Positions 34,540 to 44,390 of a stretch of DNA of 64,000 nt are shown here, piece after piece. The DNA comes from Mycolicibacterium aurum (lineage in GTDB: Bacteria > Actinomycetota > Actinomycetes > Mycobacteriales > Mycobacteriaceae). The position numbers were made by a program, and so were the translations under genes. Each line of letters opens with the position of its first letter. Positions within the stretch are counted from its first letter, which is position 1. The notes below the pieces were generated by a model. That model saw nothing but the letters and a program-made list of their open reading frames with translations. It ran no database searches and had not been told where the DNA came from. The stretch spans positions 5,890,001 through 5,954,000 of the forward strand of contig NZ_LR134356.1 of the NCBI RefSeq assembly GCF_900637195.1, in the 5' to 3' direction.

Positions 34540-35929
34540 GACGGGCGCTGCCGAGACCGGAGCCCCGACGCTGCGCGACCTGCTGGAGGCCCCCCGGCTG
34601 GGGGTGGCAGTGCCCGACGACGCCCCCCAGGATCTCGAGCGGACGATCAGCTGGGCGCACACCACCGAGATGCGGGATCCGTCGCGCTACCTCCGGGGTG
34701 GCGAGTTGGTCTGCACGGTCGGCATCAGCCTGCAGACGCCGCAGGACTGCCGCACTTTCGCCGATGCGCTGGCGGGCGCCGGTGCGGCGGGCGTGTGCTT
34801 CGGCATCGGAGACGGCCACGACGTGGTGCCGGCGGACCTGCTGACCCAGTGCCGTCGACACGGGCTGCCGGTCCTCGTCGCGCCGCCGAGCGTGCCGTTC
34901 AGCACGGTGAGCCGCTTCGTCGCCGAATACGGGCTCGGCGCGGAGATCGCTGTCGCGCGCGCCACCAACGCGCTGGTGCCGGCACTCTTGTCATCGCTAC
35001 GGCGCCACGATTCGGCCCGCCGACTGCTCGATACCGCAGGCCAGATCCTGGAGTGTCACTTCCTGCTGGAACACGGCACAGCAGATGCCGTGACCGACAC
35101 CGGGTCGCCGGTGGTCACGGTCGACGTCCCCGGGGTGGGGACGCTCGGCTGGGTGGGCAGTGGCGAGCGACCGGAGCCGGCGCTGCTCGATCTCATCGCC
35201 CGCTTCGTGCGCGCAACCACGGTGCAACAGGATGTCGAGGCCGCGCTCGCCCGTGAGCGGGTCGGCCAGCTGCTCTCGCTGGTGGAGCGGCGCATGCTGT
35301 TGCCCGATGCGCTGAGCCAACTGCTGGACTGGCCTGGATTCGCCGCCGCAGGACCGTTGACCTGCTCGGCGTGGCCGGCCGGCGCCGGTGCATTGCTGTC
35401 CATGGCGGTCCCCGAGGCGTTGGTCGGCGACGCCCCGGATCTCTGCCTCATGCTGACTCCGGGCGCGCTCGAGCTGACCGACGACCTGTCACTGCCGTCG
35501 GGCCACTCGGCACCGTTGCCGCTCACCGACATCGGGTCGGCGATCGGGCAGGCACGCATCGCGCTGGAGTTGGCCCAGCGCCGCGGGCGCCGGGTCGGAC
35601 CCGATCAGCTGAGCACGCTCGACAGCCTGCTCGAGCAACTCCCGTCCGCGCAGCTCGCTCCGTTCAAGCAGCAGCTGATCGACCCCCTGGTCGAGACGGA
35701 CCGTCAGCGCGGGACCCAGCACGTGCGCACACTGCGAACATTCCTCGCCGTCAGCGGATCGCTGAGCGAGACCGCACGAGACCTGTACCTGCACACCAAC
35801 ACCGTGCGGCACCGACTGGCGCGCATCCGCGAACTCACCGGCCGGGACCCGCTGTCCCACGACGATCAGATGGCGTTCTCGATCGGCCTCCACGCGGTCG
35901 ACCGGGCCGGTGGATCGCCTGAGCTCTAG
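34538..35929 (+). CDS. PucR family transcriptional regulator
   Basis: The 463-residue regulator has the PucR N-terminal domain (about 10-130, 'LRDLLEAPRLGVAVP' and the 'GGELVCTVG' segment) and the C-terminal PucR-type HTH (about 390-450, 'FLAVSGSLSETARDLYLHTNTVRHRLARIRELTG'). PucR of Bacillus activates purine catabolism. Actinobacterial members regulate amine, polyamine and guanidine use. It is divergent from the permease operon and is its obvious regulator. A palindrome overlaps its start codon. Downstream, AGCCTC/GAGGCT (35928-35949) can form a weak hairpin before the convergent gene. Confidence 0.92.
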   Translation: MTGAAETGAPTLRDLLEAPRLGVAVPDDAPQDLERTISWAHTTEMRDPSRYLRGGELVCTVGISLQTPQDCRTFADALAGAGAAGVCFGIGDGHDVVPADLLTQCRRHGLPVLVAPPSVPFSTVSRFVAEYGLGAEIAVARATNALVPALLSSLRRHDSARRLLDTAGQILECHFLLEHGTADAVTDTGSPVVTVDVPGVGTLGWVGSGERPEPALLDLIARFVRATTVQQDVEAALARERVGQLLSLVERRMLLPDALSQLLDWPGFAAAGPLTCSAWPAGAGALLSMAVPEALVGDAPDLCLMLTPGALELTDDLSLPSGHSAPLPLTDIGSAIGQARIALELAQRRGRRVGPDQLSTLDSLLEQLPSAQLAPFKQQLIDPLVETDRQRGTQHVRTLRTFLAVSGSLSETARDLYLHTNTVRHRLARIRELTGRDPLSHDDQMAFSIGLHAVDRAGGSPEL

Positions 35930-36005
35930 CCTCACAACTCGCCGAGGCTGAATCCGTGCAGGGCCCTACTCGAACTTTCGCTGCGTCATTACCGTCTCGG
36001 CGGCG

Positions 36006-36440
36006 TCAGATCCAGATGGCGGCGACGTCCACGGGGTTCACCCGTATCCCGTGCCCGCCGTCGTCGTTCCAGATCAGAGTCCGCAATTCCTCGGTTCTGA
36101 CATTCCACCCGTTCGCCCGATAGGTCTGGCCTGGTCCCAACACGACGTCGACGGTCTCGGGACCGGGAACGGTTCCCGCCATGAAGTACATTTCGCCGGC
36201 AGCCTGTACCACCGCAAGATTCAGCGGCGACGGCGACACCGCGAACGGGCCGCCGTTCGTCCTGCCGCAGATCGCCATGGGGCGCCCGCGGCCCTCGTAG
36301 TCGGCGCTGAGCACGCAGCGGATCTCGCCGTTCTGCACTCGGATGGTCTGGTCCCCCTCAGCGGCGGCCGCTGACGGCGCACACAGAATCGCGCCGAGGA
36401 CAAGCAGCGCCGCCGAAGCCGCGCTCGGTAGACGATTCAC
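36006..36440 (-). CDS. Small secreted protein of unknown function
   Basis: The 144-residue protein starts with GTG after a GGAGG site and has a clear Sec signal peptide (hydrophobic 'ASAALLVLGAILCAPSAAAA', about 8-27). The mature part has two cysteines ('IRCVLS' and 'AICGRT') that could form one disulfide, and a beta-rich, Gly-rich composition ('LGPGQTYRANGWNV'). It resembles conserved mycobacterial exported hypotheticals; I cannot assign a function. Two inverted repeats lie between its start and the upstream flavin reductase. Confidence 0.8.
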   Translation of the reverse strand: MNRLPSAASAALLVLGAILCAPSAAAAEGDQTIRVQNGEIRCVLSADYEGRGRPMAICGRTNGGPFAVSPSPLNLAVVQAAGEMYFMAGTVPGPETVDVVLGPGQTYRANGWNVRTEELRTLIWNDDGGHGIRVNPVDVAAIWI

Positions 36441-36471
36441 GCCGCCTCCAGCAGGAATTGGGAGCACTTTT

Positions 36472-36513
36472 ACCGCAGTGATGCTCTCACGCCCGCCGGC
36501 GATGCACTGCGGT
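36472..36513. promoter_or_regulatory. Inverted repeat ACCGCAGTG/CACTGCGGT upstream of secreted-protein gene
   Basis: These are perfect 9-bp arms at 36472-36480 and 36505-36513 with a 24-nt gap, lying 32-73 bp upstream of the GTG start of the small secreted protein. It may be an operator or a leader hairpin. I have no evidence for which factor binds. Confidence 0.35.
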
Positions 36514-36538
36514 TTCGGTGGTCCCGTTCGCTACGTCC

Positions 36539-36566
36539 CGTGACAAATGATCAACGCTTTGTCACG
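36539..36566. terminator. Inverted repeat CGTGACAAA/TTTGTCACG at the 3' end of the flavin-reductase gene
   Basis: These are perfect 9-bp arms at 36539-36547 and 36558-36566 with a 10-nt loop, overlapping the stop codon of the flavin-reductase gene. The position suggests a transcription terminator or attenuating hairpin. No run of T follows, and the AT-containing stem also fits a protein-binding palindrome. Confidence 0.35.
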
Positions 36567-37185
36567 CCGGCCTGGTCATCCTGAACATCGTGTCCGGTCG
36601 CACCTCCGAATAGTCGGCAGGGCCGCCGCCGCGCAGTATGGGCCGTGGGCCCGCGGTGTCGTACACCCCGTCGGTCAGCCACTGACGATCGATGTGCACC
36701 GCGACGACCTCGCCGAGCACCATCCAGGTGGAAATGTTCTGGCCACTTCTGTCCTTGAGTTGAATGAGCTGGGTCAGCACGCATTCGAAGTTGACCGGGC
36801 TCTCCAGGACCCGCGGAACGCCCACCGCCACCGATGGCACCGGGGTCATGGCGCTCGTGGCGAACTCGTCCTCCTGCGACGGCAGCGTGGCCGCCGTTTC
36901 GTTCATGGCTGTCGCCAACTCGCGGGTCGCCAGGTTCCAGACGAACTCGCCGGTGGCGTCGATGTTGGCCACGCTGTCCTTCCACCCGATCGAGGCGAAT
37001 CCGATGACGGGCGGGTGGTAGTTGAAGCCGTTGAAGAAGCTGTACGGGGCGAGGTTGAGCACGCCGTCGGCGTCCTGCGTGGAGATCCATCCGATCGGCC
37101 GGGGGCCGACGATGGCGTTGAAAGGGTCGTGCGGCAGCCCGGTGCCGTCGGCGGGGCGGTAGAAGTGCGCGTCAGGGCGGGCCAT
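36562..37185 (-). CDS. Flavin reductase family (FMN-binding split barrel) protein
   Basis: The 207-residue protein has the DIM6/NTAB-type flavin reductase fold. 'PRPIGWISTQDADGVLNLAPYSFFNGF' is the FMN-binding entry motif, and 'PPVIGFASIGWKDSVANI' and 'EFVWNLATRELATAMN' follow the family consensus. These enzymes reduce FMN/FAD with NAD(P)H or act as flavin-dependent hydroxylase partners. The start was placed at ATG 37185. The open frame upstream is antisense to the F420-reductase-like gene and has no homology. It is divergent from that gene across 111 bp. Confidence 0.9.
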   Translation of the reverse strand: MARPDAHFYRPADGTGLPHDPFNAIVGPRPIGWISTQDADGVLNLAPYSFFNGFNYHPPVIGFASIGWKDSVANIDATGEFVWNLATRELATAMNETAATLPSQEDEFATSAMTPVPSVAVGVPRVLESPVNFECVLTQLIQLKDRSGQNISTWMVLGEVVAVHIDRQWLTDGVYDTAGPRPILRGGGPADYSEVRPDTMFRMTRPA

Positions 37186-37296
37186 GTCCGAGTATCTCCA
37201 GTCGTGTGATGAGGTGCTGCCCATTGTGCGCGGCGGAATAGGGTTCCCGCGCCCGGCGTTGCCCCGACGAGTGAGAAACGGCGTACGGAGGCAGGC

Positions 37297-37958
37297 ATGA
37301 AGATCGGGATCATCGGGGCGGGACACATCGGCGGCACGCTCGCGCGCCGGCTGCGCGTACTCGGTCACGACGTGGCCGTGTCCAACTCGCGCGCGCCCGA
37401 GACGCTGGCCGACCTTGCCGCGGAGACCGGTGCGACGGCGGTGTGGGCGAAGGACGCCGCCGCCGACGCCGACCTCGTCATCGTGAGCATCCCGCAGAAG
37501 AACGTCCCCGACCTCGCCGACGGCATCGTCGATGCCCGCAAGCCGGGCGCACCGGTGATCGAGACCAACAACTACTACCCCCAGCAGCGCGACGGTGAGA
37601 TCCCGGCGATCGAGGATGGTCAGGCCGAGAGCGCGTGGGTCGCGGAGCAGATCGGTGCACCGGTGTACAAGGTGTTCAACGGGATCTGGTGGAAGCATCT
37701 GCTCGAGAGTGGAAAGCCCAGCGGCGCGGCGGGACGCATCGCGCTCCCGATCGCCGGCGAGGACGGTCCGGGCCGTGCACTGGTGCATGCGCTGGTCGAC
37801 GATCTCGGGTTCGACCCGGTGGCGGCCGGACCCATCTCCGAGTCGTGGCGCCAGCAGCCCGGAACACCGGTGTACGGCAAGGACTTCGACGTCGCCGACA
37901 CCGTCAAGGCGCTTGCCGAGGCGACGCCCGCACGTACTCCGGAGTGGAGCGCGCGCAC

Positions 37959-37962
<4 letters not shown>
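37297..37962 (+). CDS. F420-dependent NADP reductase-like protein
   Basis: The 221-residue protein has the N-terminal GAGHIGGTLAR dinucleotide loop (about 7-17), then 'AVSNSRAPETL', whose Asn-Ser-Arg follows the pattern that selects NADP phosphate, and 'DLVIVSIPQKNVPDL'. This is the NADP-oxidoreductase, coenzyme-F420-dependent fold (Fno-like, also found in pyrroline-carboxylate-reductase-like proteins). Use of F420 is an inference from family membership. Its TAA overlaps the TAG of the convergent aldolase gene by bases 37959-37962. Confidence 0.85.
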
Positions 37963-38981
<1,019 letters not shown>

Positions 38982-38988
38982 GGTCGTC

Positions 38989-39999
38989 CTATCGGTTTGC
39001 GTCGGGGCATCCGCATGAATTGCGGTGGTGGATCGTCGTCGGCACGCGAATCTGTTGTGGCGCCGCATCGTGTCCGTGGATGCGGCGCAGCAGTAAGTCG
39101 GCCGCCGTGGCGCCGATCGTCTCGACGTCCTGCGCCGCCGCGGTGAGCCGGGGTTCGAAGAGGTCCGACCATTCGAAGTCGTCGAAACAGGAGAAGGCCA
39201 CGTCGGCCGGTATCGACAAGCCGAGGGCGCGAACGGCTTTGAGCGTTCCGATGGTCATGGAGTTGTTCAGCGAGATCAGCGCGGTGGGTCGGTCGCGTGC
39301 CGACATCAGCAGACGAACTTCGCGTTCGGCCACGTCCGTGCTGGAGTGTCCGTCGATGACGAGATCGGCGTCGACCGCCATGCCGCGCGAGGCGAGTGCC
39401 GCGCAGTACCCGTCGAAACGCTCGGTGGTGGAGGAGATCCCGGCGAGCCCGCGGACGACGGCGATCCGCCGGTGTCCCAGGTCGAGCAAATGCTCGGTCA
39501 ACGACTGCGACGCCGAGAAGTTCTCCGGGCCCACCCGGTCGCAGCCGATGTCGACGCCGCGGTCGATCAGCACCAGCGGTGTCCCGGTCCGGGTGATCTT
39601 GGGGAGGGTGACGCGCTCCGAACCCGCCGCGGGTGCGACGATCATCCCGTCGACCTGCCGCTCCAGCAGCGAGTCGGTGACCCGCTTCTCCGACTCCACG
39701 TCATCGTGTGAGTCACCGAGGATCAGCACGAAGCCGGCATCGGAGAGTGCGCGTTCCACGGCGTGCACCAGGCTACCGAAGTACGGGTTCGTCAGCGCCG
39801 AGATCGAGAGTCCAACCGTGTGCGTGCGGCCTGCGGCGAGCGAGCGGGCGACGACGTTGCGCCGGTAGCCGGTCTGCTCGATGGCCGCTTCGACACGTAG
39901 GCGCGTGGCGCTGTCGACCTTGCGCGTGCCGTTGAGCACGTGCGAGACAGTCGATGCGGAGACGCCGGCGATGCGGGCGACGTCGCCCATCGTGGTCAC
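38989..39999 (-). CDS. LacI family transcriptional regulator
   Basis: The 336-residue regulator has a LacI-type HTH at the N-terminus ('MGDVARIAGVSASTVSHVLNG', about 4-24), the hinge helix 'ATRLRVEAAIEQTGY...VARSLA' and a periplasmic-binding-protein-like effector domain (about 62-330). The GTG start at 39999 overlaps the stop of the kinase gene (GTGA). An ATG three codons later is an alternative. It is encoded inside the sugar operon and likely represses it from the palindrome upstream of the substrate-binding protein gene. Confidence 0.93.
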   Translation of the reverse strand: MTTMGDVARIAGVSASTVSHVLNGTRKVDSATRLRVEAAIEQTGYRRNVVARSLAAGRTHTVGLSISALTNPYFGSLVHAVERALSDAGFVLILGDSHDDVESEKRVTDSLLERQVDGMIVAPAAGSERVTLPKITRTGTPLVLIDRGVDIGCDRVGPENFSASQSLTEHLLDLGHRRIAVVRGLAGISSTTERFDGYCAALASRGMAVDADLVIDGHSSTDVAEREVRLLMSARDRPTALISLNNSMTIGTLKAVRALGLSIPADVAFSCFDDFEWSDLFEPRLTAAAQDVETIGATAADLLLRRIHGHDAAPQQIRVPTTIHHRNSCGCPDANR

Positions 40000-40646
40000 C
40001 GGAGACGCACGATGCGGTCCGCGCGACCTGCGGTCGACTCGATCAGTTGGGCGTTGCGCTCGTCGGACCCCAGCGCCCAGAAAGCCGCTTCCTCGGGCGA
40101 CTTTCCGTACGCCTCGTGTCGGCGCACCAAACGTGCGTGGCGAACGTCGGTGTCGGGGGCCAGGAACCACACCTCGTCGATGCAGGATCGGGCCGCGGGC
40201 CAGGCATCGGATTCCAGCAGGAGGTAGTTGCCTTCGGTCACCACCAGCGGCACCGTGGGCAGGACGGGGATGGACGAGCTGATCGAGTCTTCGATCTCCC
40301 GCCGGAACCGGGGCGCGTACACGATCGGGTCATCGACGCGCTGAGCACGCAGCGTCGCGATCAGCCGGGCGTACCCGCCGTCGTCGAACGTGTCGTGCGC
40401 CCCTTTGCGCTCCCGGATACCCATGTCGATGAGGACCTGGTTGGCCAGATGGAAACCGTCCATGGGGACGAGCACGGCGGTGTCCGGACCCAGGGCCGTG
40501 ACGAGTTGCTCCGCGACGGTGGACTTCCCGGCGCCAGGCGCACCGGTGAGACCGATGATGCGGCGCTCGCCGGGGACGACGAGCGCCGCGGCCCACCCGA
40601 CCAACTCGTCGAGGGTGGCGTCCTGCACGTCCTGGTCGATGGTCAC
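39996..40646 (-). CDS. P-loop nucleoside/sugar kinase (FrcK-like)
   Basis: The 216-residue kinase has a Walker A 'GLTGAPGAGKST' (about 31-42), 'MDGFHLANQVL' in the uridine-kinase/pantothenate-kinase position and 'VVTEGNYLLLE'. This is the YggC/FrcK class of the phosphoribulokinase/uridine kinase superfamily. FrcK homologues accompany the FrcBCA fructose importer in rhizobia. The gene starts with GTG in a GTGA overlap with the PfkB gene. It probably phosphorylates the imported sugar or a derivative; the substrate is inferred from context. Confidence 0.85.
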   Translation of the reverse strand: MTIDQDVQDATLDELVGWAAALVVPGERRIIGLTGAPGAGKSTVAEQLVTALGPDTAVLVPMDGFHLANQVLIDMGIRERKGAHDTFDDGGYARLIATLRAQRVDDPIVYAPRFRREIEDSISSSIPVLPTVPLVVTEGNYLLLESDAWPAARSCIDEVWFLAPDTDVRHARLVRRHEAYGKSPEEAAFWALGSDERNAQLIESTAGRADRIVRLR

Positions 40647-41563
40647 CGTTCTCGCTTTCGACTCTGTGCGACAGAGAGGTTCCTCAGCCACGCCCGCGGC
40701 CCGACCACCGAACACCGTAGTGCAGCCACCCGGGCCGATCGCGCGATGCGCTCGGTGATACTGCTCTCGCTCTGGGTCGAGAAGTACGCGTACGCGCCGT
40801 GAAAGACATCGCCGGCGCCCAGCGTGTCGACGGCCACCACGGGTTCTACCGGCACGCTCCCGGACTCGCCACCGGACCACCACTCGACGGGACCACCGCC
40901 GTGGGTGGTGACGACGGTGCGAACGCCACTGCGCACCAGCGCAGCGGCGGTTTCCTGGGGGCTGCCGGTACCCGGCAGCCGGAAATCGTTGGAGCACACC
41001 ATGTCCGTGGCGACGGGGACGAGGTCGCTCATCACCGGTTTCCATCGGCCGGCGTCGACCACGAGGGTGGTGGCCCGTGCTGCCGCCAGTCCAGCGGCAG
41101 CACGGGCGATCAGGGGGTGGTGTCCGTCGACGAGAACCACATCGGCACCGTCCACCAGGTCGGCGAGGTCCGGCGGTGGCGAGGCGTCGGAGTTCACTGC
41201 GTCGAGTGAGACGACCGACCGGTCACCGGTGGATTCGATGACCGAGACCGCGGAGACGGGTACCGCGCGGCGGGTACCTGCCGCCGCGTCGACGACGTGC
41301 ACGCCAAAGGCGGCGAGGTCGGCCCGAACCAGATCGGCGACCGGATCGTCGCCGAGCGCAGTGACGAGGACGGCACTGCCGCCCAGTCCCGCGAAGGTGA
41401 CGGCGGCGTTCGCGGCCGGTCCGCCCGCCGCGACGAACTGCGCCGTCGACGTGATCTTCTGGTTCTCCGCAGGCGCTTTCGTGATGCGGTGGATGACGTC
41501 GAGTGTCGCCAGCCCCACGAAAACCCCGACCGGAGCCTTCTCAGAGACCTGCGCGTTCCTCAT
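40643..41563 (-). CDS. PfkB family carbohydrate kinase (ribokinase-like)
   Basis: The 306-residue kinase has the two PfkB signatures: 'AAGGPAANAAVTFAGLGG' near the N-terminus and 'VDTLGAGDVFHGAYA' with the catalytic Asp near the C-terminus. PfkB kinases phosphorylate ribose, fructose, fructose-1-phosphate, tagatose or adenosine. The start was set at ATG 41563, with a GAGGAG site 7 nt upstream. The start region overlaps the end of the ABC ATPase gene by 23 nt. Together with the FrcK-like kinase and the aldolase it could give a ketose bisphosphate, which the aldolase would split. Confidence 0.92.
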   Translation of the reverse strand: MRNAQVSEKAPVGVFVGLATLDVIHRITKAPAENQKITSTAQFVAAGGPAANAAVTFAGLGGSAVLVTALGDDPVADLVRADLAAFGVHVVDAAAGTRRAVPVSAVSVIESTGDRSVVSLDAVNSDASPPPDLADLVDGADVVLVDGHHPLIARAAAGLAAARATTLVVDAGRWKPVMSDLVPVATDMVCSNDFRLPGTGSPQETAAALVRSGVRTVVTTHGGGPVEWWSGGESGSVPVEPVVAVDTLGAGDVFHGAYAYFSTQSESSITERIARSARVAALRCSVVGPRAWLRNLSVAQSRKRER

Positions 41564-42335
41564 CGCTCGGCTCCTCTGCACCGGTCATGAGCGCAACCAC
41601 CTCGGACATCGAGCGCTTCTTCGGATCGACGACGCCGGCGCGTTGCCCGAGTCGGTGGATGTGAATCCGGTCGGCCACCTCGAAGACGTGCGGCATGTCA
41701 TGGCTGATGAGCACCACGGGGATACCGCGGTCACGGATGGACCGGATCAGATCGATCACCTGGCCCGACTCCCGAACGCCGAGCGCAGCGGTCGGCTCGT
41801 CCATGATGATGACGCCGCGGCCGAACGCCGCAGCCCGCGCCACCGCGACACCCTGACGCTGCCCACCGGACAGCGTCTCCACGGCCTGGTTCACCGACTT
41901 GATGCCGATCTTCAGATCGGCGAGGTGCTGGGACGCATCCTGCCGCATCTTCGGCATGTCCAACCGGCGGAACAGACTGCCCGCGATGCCCTTTCGACGT
42001 ACTTCGCGGCCGAGATACAGGTTGGACGCGATGTCGAGTGCGGCCACGACCGCGAGATCCTGGTACACCGTCTCGATACCCGCCGCGCGCGCGTCTCGGG
42101 TGTTCTTGAACGACACGGGAGTCCCGTTCATCAGGATCTGACCCGAGTCGGGCACCACCGCGCCGGCCAACGCCTTGATCAGACTGGACTTCCCGGCACC
42201 GTTGTCACCGATGACGGCAAGAACTTCGCCTTCCCGCAGCGCGAAATCGGCTCCGTTGATGGCCGTCACGCTCCCATACCGCTTGACGAGTCCGCGTGCC
42301 TCGAGAACCGGTACGCCTGTCGTCTGCGTGGTCAC
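41541..42335 (-). CDS. Sugar ABC transporter ATP-binding protein (FrcA-like)
   Basis: The 264-residue protein is a single ABC cassette, unlike the tandem RbsA/XylG type: Walker A 'GDNGAGKSS', signature LSGGQ (in 'ETLSGGQRQGVA') and Walker B 'VIIMDEPTAALG'. This shape is the FrcA/'CUT2 single-domain' class, which forms a homodimer. The GTG start is preceded by AGGAGGT and overlaps the permease stop. It energises import of the sugar bound by the lipoprotein encoded at 43336-44337. Confidence 0.93.
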   Translation of the reverse strand: MTTQTTGVPVLEARGLVKRYGSVTAINGADFALREGEVLAVIGDNGAGKSSLIKALAGAVVPDSGQILMNGTPVSFKNTRDARAAGIETVYQDLAVVAALDIASNLYLGREVRRKGIAGSLFRRLDMPKMRQDASQHLADLKIGIKSVNQAVETLSGGQRQGVAVARAAAFGRGVIIMDEPTAALGVRESGQVIDLIRSIRDRGIPVVLISHDMPHVFEVADRIHIHRLGQRAGVVDPKKRSMSEVVALMTGAEEPSDEERAGL

Positions 42336-43327
42336 TGTGACCTCCTGCGCGTGAACTGATCGACGGCCACCGCGACGATCACCAGGATGCCGGTCGCGAT
42401 GTTCTGATACAGATTGTCGACGCCGGCCTGGGTCAGGCCGTTGCGGAGCACACCGACGATCAACGTGCCCACCAGCGTTCCGCCGACACCGCCGCGCCCA
42501 CCGAACAGGCTGGTGCCACCGATGACCACCGCGGTGATCGATTCGAGATTGGCATTCTGGTACGCGTTGGGGTCGGCGTTCGGGATGCGCCCGAGGGCGG
42601 CCCATGCGGCGATGGCCGCGATCACGCCCGTCGTGATGTAGACCGACAGCAGCACCCGCCCGGACTTGATGCCGGAGAGATCCGCGGCCTGCCGGTTCCC
42701 GCCGACCGCGTAAACATGTTTACCCCAAGCGGTTTGGCTCAGGGCGTACCAGGCGGCGAGGTAGACCAGCAGCATCGCGACCACGCCGTACGTGGTCGAG
42801 AAGGATCCGACGCGAAAGGACGTGCCCAGGAACGTGAGCGGCCCCTGCTCCACGCGGTAGGTCTCGGAGCCCGCCAGCAGGCGGGTCGCCGCCTGGATGG
42901 CGGTGAACGTTCCCAGCGTGACGATGAACGGCGGTAGGCGCAGCGCCGTGACGAGTCCGCCGTTGACGGCGCCGAACAGCACGCAGACCAGCAGCGTCGA
43001 CCCCAGCGCCACGAAAGGACCGTTCGCACCGGCACTCTGGGCCAGCACGATGCTGCCGAAGACGGCGATCGCACCGATCGAAAGGTCGATACCGGCGGTG
43101 AGGATGATCAGGGTCTGGCCTACGGCCAGAATGCCGATGACCACCGATTGCTGCAGGATCAACGAGACGTTCTGCGGGTTGAGGAACGAGTTCGAGATCG
43201 AGCTGAAGATGATGATGGCGAGGACGAGCGCCACCAGCGGACCGAGCAACGGTTCACGCAGGATGCTGTCCACATTGAACCGGCTCGATACCGATGGCTT
43301 CGCTGTGGTCGGAGCGTCGGTGCTCAT
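42332..43327 (-). CDS. Sugar ABC transporter permease (CUT2/FrcC-like)
   Basis: The 331-residue membrane protein has 8-10 TM helices. 'AVGQTLIILTAGIDLSIGA' and 'AVVIGGTSLFGGRGGVGGTLVGTLI' are the conserved BPD_transp_2 segments of the RbsC/XylH/FrcC family. The start is ATG 43327; the frame continues upstream only as a shadow of the substrate-binding gene. It lies 8 nt after that gene. The homodimer would form the channel of the importer. Confidence 0.93.
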   Translation of the reverse strand: MSTDAPTTAKPSVSSRFNVDSILREPLLGPLVALVLAIIIFSSISNSFLNPQNVSLILQQSVVIGILAVGQTLIILTAGIDLSIGAIAVFGSIVLAQSAGANGPFVALGSTLLVCVLFGAVNGGLVTALRLPPFIVTLGTFTAIQAATRLLAGSETYRVEQGPLTFLGTSFRVGSFSTTYGVVAMLLVYLAAWYALSQTAWGKHVYAVGGNRQAADLSGIKSGRVLLSVYITTGVIAAIAAWAALGRIPNADPNAYQNANLESITAVVIGGTSLFGGRGGVGGTLVGTLIVGVLRNGLTQAGVDNLYQNIATGILVIVAVAVDQFTRRRSQ

Positions 43328-43335
43328 GGGACGGT

Positions 43336-44337
43336 TCAGCCCCAGCAGTTCTGCTCGCCCCAGGCGGTGTCCTTGGAGGGGAGCCCGGGAACCGGCTTGT
43401 CGGTGATGAGCTCGGAGCCGGTGTCGTTGAATCCGCTGGGCTTGGTGCCGTCCTGGGCGAACTTGACCACGGCCTGCACACCCTGTTCGGCCATCTTGGC
43501 CGGGAACTGCATGACGGTGGCGCCGATCTTTCCGGACTTCACGTCCGCGACGCCGGTACAGCTCCCGTCGATCGAGCCGATGGTGATCTGGTCGGCCCGG
43601 CCGGCGGACTGGATGGCCTGGTAGGCACCGGCGGCCGCCGGCTCGTTGATGGTGTAGAGCGCGTTGATACCCGGGGCGCGCTGCAGGATGTTCTCCATCG
43701 CCGTCTGCGCCTTGGTCTGGTCGCCGTTGGTGTTCTCCTGGCCGACGATCTCCGGGGAACCCTCGGAGATACCGAAGCCCTGCAGGAATCCGTCGTGGCG
43801 GAAGGTGTCGACGGTGCCGCCCGGGGTGCCGTCCAGCATCACGATCTGGGGCGGCACGTTGCCGAGCGCGGCTTTGACCCATTTGCCCTGGCTGACACCC
43901 GCGGCCAGATTGTCGGTGGCGAAGGTGGCGTCGACGGCGTCTTCGGGATCGGTGGCGGTGTCGAGGGCGATGACGACGACACCCGCGTCGCGGGCCTTCT
44001 TGATCGCGTCGAGCACGCCGGTGGAGGAGTTCGGGGTGATCAGGATGCCCTTGACGCCCTGGCCGACCATGTTCTCGATGGCGGCCACCTGTCCCTCGTT
44101 GTCGCCGTCAAAAGCTCCTGCAAGCGCCACCAGTTCGGCGCCGTCCTTGTCGGCCTGCGCCTGGGCAGCCTCCCGCAGCTTCACGAAGAACGGGTTGGAA
44201 TCGGTCTTGGTGATCAGCCCGATCTTGATGCCGTCCGAACCGGACCCGCCGCTGCAGCCGGTCAGTCCGAGAACGAGGGAGCCGGCCGTGAGAACCGCGC
44301 CGACCGCGAGCGTGCTCCTGTTGCGCTTTCCGAACAT
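43336..44337 (-). CDS. Sugar-binding lipoprotein of CUT2 ABC transporter (FrcB-like)
   Basis: The 333-residue lipoprotein has a signal peptide ending in the lipobox LTGC (Cys28), then the periplasmic-binding-protein-1 fold of RbsB/FrcB: 'IKIGLITKTDSNPFFVKLREAAQAQA' and 'GILITPNSSTGVLDAI'. The mature protein would be anchored to the outer face of the membrane. An AAAGGAG site precedes the ATG. It is the first gene of the seven-gene operon, and the palindromic region 44391-44422 lies upstream. Fructose is a plausible ligand by FrcB similarity but is not proven. Confidence 0.92.
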   Translation of the reverse strand: MFGKRNRSTLAVGAVLTAGSLVLGLTGCSGGSGSDGIKIGLITKTDSNPFFVKLREAAQAQADKDGAELVALAGAFDGDNEGQVAAIENMVGQGVKGILITPNSSTGVLDAIKKARDAGVVVIALDTATDPEDAVDATFATDNLAAGVSQGKWVKAALGNVPPQIVMLDGTPGGTVDTFRHDGFLQGFGISEGSPEIVGQENTNGDQTKAQTAMENILQRAPGINALYTINEPAAAGAYQAIQSAGRADQITIGSIDGSCTGVADVKSGKIGATVMQFPAKMAEQGVQAVVKFAQDGTKPSGFNDTGSELITDKPVPGLPSKDTAWGEQNCWG

Positions 44338-44390
44338 GTGGACTCCTTTGTCCCGATGCGACGCCGATCGCGCCCCGTGTTCTGCAGGAG

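Noticed and set aside
35928..35949. AGCCTC/GAGGCT hairpin after the PucR gene as a terminator
   Set aside because: The stem is only 6 bp with a 10-nt loop and no T-run, so it is too weak to call.
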